Assembly: GCA_947589385.1 (NCBI GenBank)
Contig: CANPZW010000006.1
Location: 28,748 to 92,747 of the forward strand
Source of the DNA: an uncultured Clostridia bacterium
GTDB lineage: Bacteria > Bacillota > Clostridia > Christensenellales > Borkfalkiaceae
Length of the DNA: 64,000 bases
Direction: 5' to 3'
Part shown: piece after piece, positions 32,898 through 41,900 of the stretch
How the letters are laid out: the number at the start of each line of letters is the position of its first letter
How positions within the stretch are numbered: position 1 is the stretch's first letter
The notes under the pieces: model-generated
The model's input: only the letters and a program-made list of their open reading frames with translations
What the model was told of the DNA's origin: nothing
Database searches by the model: none
Position numbers and translations under genes: made by a program

Positions 32898-34811
32898 TCA
32901 CTTTCTCTCAACTGCCTTAAACTTGCAGTTGCTCTGGCAAACGCCGCACTTGACGCACTTCGTCGTATCGATAGTGTAGGAAGGAAGCTTATGCCCGGGC
33001 GCAACGTAATCCGTTTTGGTAATCGCAGAAGCGGGGCAATTCCTTGCGCAAACGCCGCAACCCATGCACTTATCCTTGTCGATAGAATAATTGAGAAGGG
33101 ACTTGCACACGCCCGAAGGACAACGCTTTTCGTAGATATGCGCCTCGTACTCGTCCATGAAGTGTTCCATGGCGGAAAGTACGGGGTTGGGCGCGGACTG
33201 TCCGAGAGCGCACAGCGAAGAACTCTTCATATGCTGAGCGATTTCCCTGATTTTCACAAGGTCCTCGGGTTCGCCCTTGCCCTGGGTTATCTTTGTAAGG
33301 ATTTCCAAAAGGCGCTTCGTGCCGATACGGCAGGGCGTGCACTTGCCGCAACTTTCGTCCGCTGTAAATTCAAGATAGAACTTCGCGATATCGACCATAC
33401 ATGTATCTTCGTCCATTACGATAAGACCGCCGCTGCCCATCATCGAGCCGATGGAGATAAGGTTGTCGAAGTCCATGGGGATATCTATATATTTAGCGGG
33501 GATACAGCCGCCCGAAGGGCCGCCCGTCTGCGCGGCTTTGAACTTCTTGCCGTTGGGGATTCCGCCGCCGATTTCGTTTATTATCGTGCCGAGCTTAGTG
33601 CCCATAGGTACTTCGACAAGTCCGACGTTCTTGATTTTGCCGCCGACTGCGAAAACCTTCGTGCCCTTGCTCTTTTCCGTGCCGATAGACGAGAACCATT
33701 TGCTGCCCCTCATAATTATGGGGTTTACGTTCGCCCACGTTTCAACGTTGTTGAGGACAGTGGGTTTCTGGAACACGCCGCACTGTGCGGAGAAAGGAGG
33801 ACGGGGTCTGGGCTCGCCGCGCTTGCCCTCGATAGAGGTCATAAGCGCCGTCTCTTCGCCGCAGACGAACGCGCCCGCGCCGAGACGTACGTGAATATCG
33901 AAGTTGAAGCCCGAACCTAAAATGTTCTTGCCGAGAAGCCCAAGCTCTCTCGCCTGCTTTATAGCGATGTTAAGCCTTTCAACGGCGATGGGGTATTCCG
34001 CACGGACGTATATGTAACCTTCGTCCGCGCCTACGGTGTAGCCCGCAATAGCCATTGCTTCAAGCACGGTATGGGGGTCGCCTTCGAGTACCGAACGGTC
34101 CATAAACGCGCCGGGGTCGCCTTCGTCGGCGTTGCAGCAAACGTACTTTTTGTCGCCCTTTGCGTCGCGCGTGAACTGCCATTTAAGTCCGGTGGGGAAG
34201 CCCGCGCCGCCGCGGCCGCGCAAGCCCGATGCCTTCATTTCGGCAATTACGTCGTCGGGAGTCATTTCGGTGAGAACCTTTGCAAGGGCGGAATAATCGC
34301 CCGCAGCAATGGCTTCCGTGATATCTTCGGCTGCGATTACGCCGCAGTTACGCAGCGCTATACGCATTTGGTGCTTATAGAAAGGAATTTCCGCAAAGGG
34401 AATTACCGAGCCGTCCGAGTGAACGGTTTCGGCATAAAGAAGTTCCTTGACAATCTGCCCGCCTTTAACAAGGTGCTTTTCGGCAACCGTCTTAGCGTGT
34501 TCGGGGGTCATCTGCGAATAGAACGCGCCCTCGGGATAAACAATCATTATGGGGCCGAGCGCGCACAGACCGAAACAGCCCGTCTTGACGATAAGAACGT
34601 CGTCGATGCCCAGCTCCTTAAAGCTTTTTTCAAGCTGTTCTATTACCTGCAACGAATGCGAGGAAGTACAGCCAGTACCGCCGCAGACAAGCACCTGCTT
34701 TCTGTAACCGGTATTTACCGCCAGCTTTTCAGCCTGTTCGCGTACTATACGGCGGACGTTGATAAGGTCGGCCTTTGCGGCCGCAATTTTTCTTAATTCT
34801 TCACAAGTCAT
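32898..34811 (-). CDS. hydB: bifurcating hydrogenase beta subunit (NuoF-like, NADH/FMN)
   Basis: 637 residues. An N-terminal thioredoxin-like 2Fe-2S domain (CGGTGCTSS, CFGLCALGP) is fused to the NuoF core. The core has GLRGRGGAGFPTGLKW (FMN/NADH), CCNADEGDPGAFMDRS and the [4Fe-4S] site ESCGKCTPCRIG. The C-terminus adds a 2[4Fe-4S] ferredoxin (CMGCGVCARNCP, CVKCGVCQSNCK). This fused layout is that of HydB/HndC in electron-bifurcating hydrogenases rather than respiratory NuoF. It lies 11 bp before hydA and 14 bp after hydC. Confidence 0.96.
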   Translation of the reverse strand: MTCEELRKIAAAKADLINVRRIVREQAEKLAVNTGYRKQVLVCGGTGCTSSHSLQVIEQLEKSFKELGIDDVLIVKTGCFGLCALGPIMIVYPEGAFYSQMTPEHAKTVAEKHLVKGGQIVKELLYAETVHSDGSVIPFAEIPFYKHQMRIALRNCGVIAAEDITEAIAAGDYSALAKVLTEMTPDDVIAEMKASGLRGRGGAGFPTGLKWQFTRDAKGDKKYVCCNADEGDPGAFMDRSVLEGDPHTVLEAMAIAGYTVGADEGYIYVRAEYPIAVERLNIAIKQARELGLLGKNILGSGFNFDIHVRLGAGAFVCGEETALMTSIEGKRGEPRPRPPFSAQCGVFQKPTVLNNVETWANVNPIIMRGSKWFSSIGTEKSKGTKVFAVGGKIKNVGLVEVPMGTKLGTIINEIGGGIPNGKKFKAAQTGGPSGGCIPAKYIDIPMDFDNLISIGSMMGSGGLIVMDEDTCMVDIAKFYLEFTADESCGKCTPCRIGTKRLLEILTKITQGKGEPEDLVKIREIAQHMKSSSLCALGQSAPNPVLSAMEHFMDEYEAHIYEKRCPSGVCKSLLNYSIDKDKCMGCGVCARNCPASAITKTDYVAPGHKLPSYTIDTTKCVKCGVCQSNCKFKAVERK

Positions 34812-34825
34812 ATTTCGGCCTCCAC

Positions 34826-35314
34826 TTAATCCTTCATGTATGTTTCCAGAATACCCGGAACGTCTTTTGCGTTAAGCTTGCCGTAAACCTCGCCGTCAAC
34901 GATCATTACGGGAGCAAGACCGCACGCGCCTACGCAACGGCAGCTTTCGATAGAGAACTTTCTGTCGGGCGTACATTCCCCGCAGGAAATCCCCAACTGC
35001 TTTTCAACGGCTTCAAGAATTTTATCCGAGCCCTTAACGTAGCAAGCTGTGCCGAGGCAAACGCTGATTTTGTGTTTGCCCTTGGGTTTCAACGAAAATT
35101 GCGAATAGAAGGTCGCAACTCCGAACACTTCTGCGAGAGGCAGATTAAGCCCTTCTGCTATTTGCGTCTGTACCTCGACGGGGAGGTAGCCGTAGATAGC
35201 CTGGGCTTCCTGCAAAACGGGCATAAGTGCGCCCTTTTCTCCGCGGTGTCCGTCAATGCATTTTTTCAAGGCTTCGGCCTGCTGGGGCGTGCCCTCAAAA
35301 ATAATCTCTGACAT
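34826..35314 (-). CDS. hydC: bifurcating hydrogenase gamma subunit (NuoE-like)
   Basis: 162 residues, thioredoxin-like 2Fe-2S protein. Helical N-terminal part includes GALMPVLQEAQAIYGYLP. Cluster ligands are CLGTACYVKGS (CX4C) and CRCVGACGLAPV, the NuoE pattern. First gene of hydC-hydB-hydA. The promoter at 35352-35380 precedes it. ACTCC upstream (GGAGT) is the ribosome site. Confidence 0.95.
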   Translation of the reverse strand: MSEIIFEGTPQQAEALKKCIDGHRGEKGALMPVLQEAQAIYGYLPVEVQTQIAEGLNLPLAEVFGVATFYSQFSLKPKGKHKISVCLGTACYVKGSDKILEAVEKQLGISCGECTPDRKFSIESCRCVGACGLAPVMIVDGEVYGKLNAKDVPGILETYMKD

Positions 35315-35351
35315 AATTACTCCTGATTTAATAATATTTTAATGCTAATAT

Positions 35352-35380
35352 ATTATAACAGACAAAATTATAAAACACAA
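35352..35380 (-). promoter_or_regulatory. promoter of the hydrogenase operon
   Basis: Minus strand TTGTGT (35380-35375), 17 bases, TATAAT (35357-35352). A single TTGTTAAAT element near 35411 recalls half of a Rex site but lacks the second half. Confidence 0.65.
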
Positions 35381-35611
35381 TGCTTTTTCGGCATAAAAAA
35401 TCAAAATCCATTGTTAAATTTTTGGAAGCCTATCCTGTTTTTTACCGCGCGCGCGTACATTCTTCCAAAATTTTATTCCCGCCGCAGGACATAAAATTAC
35501 ATTTAAACACTTGAAATAATGTTTTACATATGTTATAATAAATTTATTCAGAATTTCCGCGCTTATTTATGCAAATTTGTGCGGATAAATAAAAATAAAA
35601 AGAGGAAAAAA

Positions 35612-37021
35612 ATGAAACGAAAAATTCTGACAGCAATTTTGGCAACGGTCTGCGCGTTATGCTGTTTGTTCGGTCTGGCTTCATGTAAGTTCCAGGGCTA
35701 TAACCAGAACAATCATAATAAGAAGCCCAGCAGCGACGGCGACTATGTCGATCCGCCTAAGGTACAGGACAACGATTTTACATTCGAACTGAACGTCGAA
35801 GAAGACACTTACACCGTCATAGGGATAAACAACGAAGAAAAAACAGACTTTATTATTCCCGACGAATATGACGGCAAACTCATTACTGCGATAGGCAAAG
35901 AGGCGTTTACCGGCAACTCAATGAAAAGCATGAAACTTTCCAAAAACATCGTCTCGATAGGCGAAAGCGCTTTTGCAGGCTGCAACGCATTAGTCTCGAT
36001 ATCCCTGCCCGAAAGCGTGACCACGTTAGGCGGCTCTGCTTTCAACGGTTGCAAAGGACTGCTTTCGGCAATTCTTAGCCAAGCACTTGAATCTATCCCC
36101 ATCCGATGCTTCGAAGGTTGCACCACCCTTAACAAAATAGATATTCCAAACAGCGTAACTTCCATAGGCGATTCCGCATTCAGAAACTGTTCGGGGCTTA
36201 AAACGGTTAAAATCGGCAGTGGCATAAACGAAATCGGCAAAAGTGCATTTGAAAATTGCAGTAAACTCGACGATATAACCATTGAAGAAGGCGTTAAGAT
36301 TATAAATGAAAAGGCTTTTCAAAACTGCTCAGCGCTTAGAAATATCGTGATTCCCGACAGCGTAATTTCCATAGGCAATAGCACATTTTTCAACTGCGAA
36401 TCTATTGAGAATATGACCTTGCCTTTCATAGGCTCAGGGGAAATTATTGTGGAAAAAACCGACAATGCGGAAAGCGACGACGAAGAGGAAGAAGAAAAGC
36501 CAGAGCCCAATAGGTTTTTCGGTTATATTTTCGGATCTATGGGTTCTGCCAGCACCGACGCAGTGCCTCTTTCATTAAAGACCGTTACGATAACCGGCGA
36601 CGAAGATGTGGCAGAGCATGCTTTCACGAATGTGGGAAAATATACCGACTCTGCCGGAACCACCGGAATAGGTCTTGAAACATTGATATTTACCGGAAAC
36701 GTAAAAGTATTCAAAGTAGGAGCGTTCCAGTTCTGTATGAATTTGCATAATGTGGTAATACCTGCTTCATTAACTCATATTGAGCGAGGCGTATTCGGAG
36801 CCAATCTTGTAAACAAGATTTATTACATGGGAGATAAAGCTCAATTTAGTAGAATTAAAATAGATGAGGACAATTATAATCTTACAGGAGAACATGGCAT
36901 AATATCGGCAGCTACGAAATATTATTACAGTCCGAACAATCCATATACCGGTACTTCCGTGACCGATAATTACTGGTACTTTGACAATAACAAACAACCT
37001 GCTATATGGCCGAAGCCTTAA
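35612..37021 (+). CDS. BspA-like leucine-rich-repeat surface lipoprotein
   Basis: 469 residues from ATG 35612, supported by AGAGG; the frame is open upstream to 35519 but without a ribosome site. Lipoprotein signal ends GLASC (Cys25). A Ser/Asp/Lys linker follows. Residues about 85-330 hold seven or more BspA-type (LRR_5) repeats of 23 residues, seen as SIGESAFAGCNALVSISLP, SIGDSAFRNCSGLKTVKIG and similar. An acidic insert (EEEEEKPEPN) splits the repeats. Such proteins are often adhesins or host-binding proteins in gut bacteria. It diverges from the hydrogenase and is convergent with the lipoprotein cluster. Confidence 0.92.
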   Translation: MKRKILTAILATVCALCCLFGLASCKFQGYNQNNHNKKPSSDGDYVDPPKVQDNDFTFELNVEEDTYTVIGINNEEKTDFIIPDEYDGKLITAIGKEAFTGNSMKSMKLSKNIVSIGESAFAGCNALVSISLPESVTTLGGSAFNGCKGLLSAILSQALESIPIRCFEGCTTLNKIDIPNSVTSIGDSAFRNCSGLKTVKIGSGINEIGKSAFENCSKLDDITIEEGVKIINEKAFQNCSALRNIVIPDSVISIGNSTFFNCESIENMTLPFIGSGEIIVEKTDNAESDDEEEEEKPEPNRFFGYIFGSMGSASTDAVPLSLKTVTITGDEDVAEHAFTNVGKYTDSAGTTGIGLETLIFTGNVKVFKVGAFQFCMNLHNVVIPASLTHIERGVFGANLVNKIYYMGDKAQFSRIKIDEDNYNLTGEHGIISAATKYYYSPNNPYTGTSVTDNYWYFDNNKQPAIWPKP

Positions 37022-37042
37022 AAGACCTTTATAGTGAAATAT

Positions 37043-37067
37043 ATTCGCTCCGTTTAACGGGGCGAAT
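37043..37067 (+). terminator. terminator of the LRR lipoprotein gene
   Basis: ATTCGCTCCGT and ACGGGGCGAAT pair with one G-U and are followed by TTTTTT. Confidence 0.75.
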
Positions 37068-37080
37068 TTTTTGGTTTCTC

Positions 37081-37199
37081 TCACTACTCAACGCCCGCTT
37101 ACGTCGCGCCGCATATAGTTCAATATGACAAGCCCTAATACGAAGTTATTCTTTTTATTATCGAAATTAGCCTTTTGCCACGCGATAATCGCACGGTTT
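37081..37199. repeat. dispersed intergenic repeat, copy 2
   Basis: Blocks 37081-37139 (ATGACAAGCCCTAAT) and 37156-37199 (ATTAGCCTTTTGCCACGCG) match 4807-4863 and 4941-4985 in order. The element probably moved or was copied as one unit of about 120-180 bp. Confidence 0.5.
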
Positions 37200-37216
37200 C
37201 CAATGGCACAGGCTTA

Positions 37217-37248
37217 ATTAGTGGTGTACAATATTAGTGATGTACAAT
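37217..37248. repeat. 16-bp tandem repeat
   Basis: ATTAGTGGTGTACAAT then ATTAGTGATGTACAAT, directly adjacent with one difference, each holding the TGTACA palindrome. Confidence 0.8.
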
Positions 37249-37282
37249 AAAGCCGCCCCACCATACGGCGGGGCGGCTTTAT
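37247..37282. terminator. hairpin terminator
   Basis: ATAAAGCCGCCCC pairs with GGGGCGGCTTTAT. Usable in both directions between convergent genes. Confidence 0.7.
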
Positions 37283-37292
37283 AATAAAAAAT

Positions 37293-37319
37293 ATCCCCGC
37301 GCGGATTATGCGCGGGGAT
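37293..37319 (-). terminator. hairpin at the end of the lipoprotein cluster
   Basis: ATCCCCGCGC (37293-37302) and GCGCGGGGAT (37310-37319) pair perfectly; the minus-strand transcript continues into TTTTTT. It lies 18 bp after the stop codon at 37337. Confidence 0.85.
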
Positions 37320-37336
37320 TGAATTTTACTTTAACA

Positions 37337-38794
37337 CTATTCCGCCTGAGCTGCACCCTTAGGGAATACATAGAAAGGTATATCGTCGCCCGAGCCGCCT
37401 TTAACGGTTATCTGAATCTCGATGTCTGTTCCTGCCTTAAAGGAGATATCGCGGAACCATTCGCCGCTGTCCCCTCCGAATACATAAGATTCACCGTTTA
37501 TGGTAAAGGTAATTTCTCTCGCAACTCCCATTGCGGCTGCCGCGAACTGTATGGTATAAACTCCGTCTTCTGCGATATTTATATAGCGTTTGCAATCCGA
37601 ACGAATGATATTCACGGGATTCCCGCCGTAACCTTCGGATATACCTATATATTGTTTAACCTCGTAATCGTAAAGATTAAATTTATATTCGCCTACCGCC
37701 GCCGCCGAAATTGTGATTATAAAGGTTTCGCCATTTTCCACAGCAAAGGTATCTATATTTTTACCCTGCAAAGCGTCGATTTTGATACTGCCGTTTACGG
37801 CTATCGTGAAATCGCGTTCTTCCTCGGTGGTAAGGCTGAATGTCCCGCTCTTGTTTGCGGTAAAGACATAAGTTTCCGAAGTTCCTATTGCGGTGTTATC
37901 AGCTACCGTATAGGTATTTTCGCCTACTTGCAGAGTTTTACCGGAATCTTCGGCAATTATGATTGTTACCTGCCTTGCTTCGGACGTGATATGCGCCCAA
38001 GTCGCTACGTAACCCTCGGGCAAATCCTTAATTTTTGCCGTGTAATTATCTTCGGCAACAGTAAACGTTACCGAGCCGTAAATGTTATTCGGCGTAAACG
38101 TTACTTCTTCCGAACCAACCTCGTCATTACCCTTATAAAGAGCTACCGTAACGCTTTCCCCCGAGAAATCTTCGGTAAAGGAAACTACAACCGTCGCTCT
38201 CCAAGGCACGGTGTACTCTACTTCGTTGGAAAAGTCGCTGGTGGGGAAATTTTCGCTTAAAGCCTTAACCTTATAAGAATACTTACCCGGAACTGCTTGG
38301 GTAATGGAATAGGTAGTAGTTGTCTGGTCGATAAGTTTTACGTCGTTTTCGTAAATTTCGTAACTTGTGGCGTTGACTACCGCTTCCCAGCTGATTATGC
38401 CGTTTTCGTCTATGGAAATTACGGGCGCTTTAAGCTTTTCTTTCGCCGCTACCTTATACTTTACGGAGTTGGAAGCCGCACTTTCGGTATAATCGCCGCT
38501 TCCTACGGCTTTAACATAATAAGTATATTCGCCTATCTCCGTACGGGTTATCGCATAAGAGGTTTCGGTTTGGTTTGCGACCTTTTCGTCATTTTCGTAA
38601 ATGTCGTAACCGTCCGCATTCTGTACCGCCCCCCAGGAAATAACGTTCCCCTGCAACGCAATTTCAGGCGCATCAAGGGCTATCTTACCGTTGTCGGCAG
38701 GTTCGTCGGCGGGTTCGCAAGCCGTCAGCGCAATCGCCAGAGAAAGCGCAAAAACAAGGCTTATAACTGTGACTAAAAGTTTTTTGGTTTTCAT
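37337..38794 (-). CDS. lipoprotein with fibronectin III-like repeats
   Basis: 485 residues. Lipoprotein signal ending ALTAC (Cys26). Two FN3-like domains follow (about 40-115 and 120-195), with the repeated core VISWGAVQNADGYDIYENDE and IISWEAVVNATSYEIYENDV. Then come beta-rich domains; residues about 290-390 (YTVADNTAIGTSETYVFTAN) resemble the YxFTA repeats of the 2008-residue neighbour. It is probably a surface protein exposed by its lipid anchor. The last gene of the cluster, 188 bp after the giant gene, with AAGGAG at the start. Function unknown. Confidence 0.85.
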   Translation of the reverse strand: MKTKKLLVTVISLVFALSLAIALTACEPADEPADNGKIALDAPEIALQGNVISWGAVQNADGYDIYENDEKVANQTETSYAITRTEIGEYTYYVKAVGSGDYTESAASNSVKYKVAAKEKLKAPVISIDENGIISWEAVVNATSYEIYENDVKLIDQTTTTYSITQAVPGKYSYKVKALSENFPTSDFSNEVEYTVPWRATVVVSFTEDFSGESVTVALYKGNDEVGSEEVTFTPNNIYGSVTFTVAEDNYTAKIKDLPEGYVATWAHITSEARQVTIIIAEDSGKTLQVGENTYTVADNTAIGTSETYVFTANKSGTFSLTTEEERDFTIAVNGSIKIDALQGKNIDTFAVENGETFIITISAAAVGEYKFNLYDYEVKQYIGISEGYGGNPVNIIRSDCKRYINIAEDGVYTIQFAAAAMGVAREITFTINGESYVFGGDSGEWFRDISFKAGTDIEIQITVKGGSGDDIPFYVFPKGAAQAE

Positions 38795-38982
38795 TTTTTA
38801 CTCCTTATTTTTATTCTTCGGCAAAAGCCTCGGAATTTATTTCGAATTAAAGAAATACCTAATAACAGCCCGCAGAATCCCGTCCGAAAACCGTAAGTTC
38901 GGTTTTAATCCGCCGGTTCAGGCGGCGGGTCAAACCCGCCGCCTTTGCCGACTGTTTTGTTTAGCCTAAACTTTTAAGTAGT

Positions 38983-41900
38983 TTACGCTTTGGTAATTTC
39001 AAGGAGCTGCTCAACATCCTTGCCGCCAGAAATCTGACCGGTCATTTGACAGGTGTAGCCTTCGGGCAATGTCGAAGGGTCAATCCTCAAGTAAACTTTA
39101 TCATTGCCGGAAGCACCCGCCAAAGGCACATTGCACGTATATTCGCCCTGACCTGTCACTTCAACAATAGCCGCTGCAACCATATTAGAAACAAAGGTAC
39201 TTGCATTTGAGGCCTTAGATGTTTGCAGTTTTAACAAGCTCAACGTTGCAGGGAAGCCTTCGGGTACTTTTACCGTAACAATAATCTTATTGGTTAAGTA
39301 GTACCACAAATCCTTTCCAGTCACTTTTGCAGCACCGCTGTCGCCATATTTACCGGTTTCATCAACTGCTGTAACAGTATAGTCAGGAGGCGTCATCGTT
39401 AACGAGAATGAAGGAATGTTGTAGTAAGTCTTAGTAGTTTCACCCGTTCCGCCTTTCCAGGTAACTTTATACTTGGTAGCATTGGGTACAGCGTCCCAGG
39501 TAAGCAAAGTATAGCCTTCTAATTTTAAGTTAGCAGGTGCACTTAACAAGCCCATAACCGTAACGGTAAGGTTCAGTTCCGTCGAACCGGTGTAGGTTAT
39601 AATCATCACGAAAGGCGTATTTACCTTTATCTCTTGGGTAGCCGTTTTTCCGTCGGTCAACGTTAAAGCGGCGCCCGTCGTGCCATTATAAACTTTCACA
39701 TCGGTCAAGCCGCTTTCAGCGCTGAAACCGAACATTACGCTGGCCGCTTCGGCGGACAAGTACGAAACCGTCTTAACGTGCGTGCCCACAGCAAAGGTTA
39801 CCGTATTAGCGCCGAAATTCAAAGCCGTAGTCTCTTGTTCCTTAATCATATTTACCTTAACGGTAGGATAGCTTCCTGCGCCGTTATAAGCCACAGCCAT
39901 TACAAGCTTTCCACCCTGGGTAAACTTCGTTACGGAAGATACCAAAACCTTTGCCTTGGTTTCAGCTATATTGTCTATAATAGATGCGCCTGTATCTTCG
40001 TTATAAACCTGAATATTCTTCAAGCTTGTATCGGATGTAAGTTGCAAAGCATACTGTCCTGCTTCCGCCGCCGTGAACGATAGATATTCAACGTTCTTGC
40101 CTGCCGCAAAGGTTACGCTTGTATCTGTATTCGCAGTCATTTCGGTAGGCTTGTTGTAAACCATTGTCAGGTTGACTACGGGATGATTTTCGTTCCCCTT
40201 GTACAATACCTCAAAATTGAGAGGATTACTTGTGGTCAACTTCGTAGTGGTTGAAATATAGACTTTACCCTTATCTTCGGTAGTAATTGCAAACAAGTCA
40301 TTGCTGTTAGCAAGATTTACTACGCTTACATTATTCAAGCTTGTTTCAGAAGTAAGAACTAACGCATATACAGCTGCTTCACTTGCCGTGAACGAATAGT
40401 ACTCGGCGTTATTGGTCGCGCTGAATGTTATCTTTTGCGTAGTGTTTACGGTAAGCGCCTTAGGCGTGTCGTACTCTACCCTGAACTTGAATGTAGGATA
40501 GTTTTCCGAACCGTCGAAATAGATAAGGAACGTTATCTTTTCTTCTGCCGTAAGTTTAAGCTTGTTGTAGCTGAGGAACTTGGCGTCGGTTACAGTGCCG
40601 TAATTTGCACTGGTCTTGGCATTTTCAATTTTGACATTACTTATATTCTCTTCCGCATTAAGCACAAGCGTGTAATAGTTTGCATCCGTTGCGGTGAACG
40701 ACAGGTAAACGACATTCTGTTCTTCCGTGAATTTAACTTCGGTATCAGTATTTACAGTCAACTCCGTTGCATTTCTGTATTCCATTCTGAAATTGATTGT
40801 GGGGAAAGTTTCGGGGGCTTCCGTTATGTTGTAATAGATAAGGAACGATATCTTCTGACCTACCGTCATTGTAACCCGCGTCAAATCAGACTTCTTTGTC
40901 GAAGCGACTTTGGTAAGGATGCTTGCACCCGTTTCGGCATTTACTATCTGTAAGTTCTTCAAATCCGTTTCGGTTGTGAGAACACGCATATAAGTGCCGG
41001 CTTCGGTTGCAGTGAATGTGTAGTACTCCGCAAGATTATCCTTGCTGAATTCTATCGTCTTATCCTCGTTGACAGTCATTTCTGCGGGAGTATCGTACTC
41101 TACGCGGAAGTTGACCTTAGGATAATTTTCGTTGGAATTGTATTTAACAAGGAAATTAACTTTGCCAGCCGTAGCCAACGTTGACGTCGTGACATAGTAT
41201 TTCGAAGTAGTAGATATAAGACCTACGCTACTATTTGTAGCCGCATTGTAAACCTGAACATTCTTCAAATCAGTTTCGGAAGTCAGAACTACTGCATAAG
41301 CTCCTGCTTTCTCTACCGTGAATGAATAATATTCGACATTGTTTTCCGCAGAGAACGTTATTTCAACGTCTTTATTCGCCGTCAATGCGGTAGGAGTATC
41401 ATACTCTACGCGGAACTTCAACGAAACTTCCGAAGAACCATCATATACGATAAGGAAGTTAATCTTCTGACTTGCTGTAAGCTTATAGTTGGTAATGCTT
41501 ATTTTAATAGTTGAAGATGTAATCTTAGTAACGATATTAGCTCCCGTTTCACCGTTTATAATCTGAACTCCGCTTAAACTTGTTTCGGATGAAAGGACAA
41601 TGCCGTAATAAGCTTCGTCGATTGCCGTAAAGCTGAAACTCTTAATGGCTTTGCCGTTGCCCAAAGTTACATCCTGTGTCTTGTTTGCGGTCAAATCCTC
41701 GCTTACTATCTTGTTAAGCGTTAATTTGATTTCGAGAGCTTTTAATAGCGGATAATTGTATTCGAATACAAGGGTTAATTCTTCGTCCTTGTCAAGCGCA
41801 ATAAATACGTTTATGAAGGTAAGATTCCTAGTTGAATTGCCCCATATTCTTCCACCTTCTCCGTTCAAAACGTCAACATAATTCAAATTTGACGCCGAAA

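Larger units (their letters stand above)
37022..37336. other. intergenic region with terminators and repeats
   Basis: Contains the terminator of the LRR gene (37043-37067, one G-U pair), dispersed repeat copy 2 (37081-37199), a 16-bp tandem repeat (37217-37248) and two further hairpins (37247-37282 and 37293-37319). No gene is seen. Confidence 0.7.

Noticed and set aside
32991..33920. Open frame of 309 codons antisense to hydB
   Set aside because: Shadow of a GC-rich third-position gene.
35405..35430. Possible Rex operator upstream of the hydrogenase operon
   Set aside because: Only one half-site (TTGTTAAAT) is present; the second half of the palindrome is missing.
37319..38260. Open frame of 313 codons antisense to the FN3-like lipoprotein
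   Set aside because: No ribosome site; the opposite strand has a signal peptide and repeated domains.
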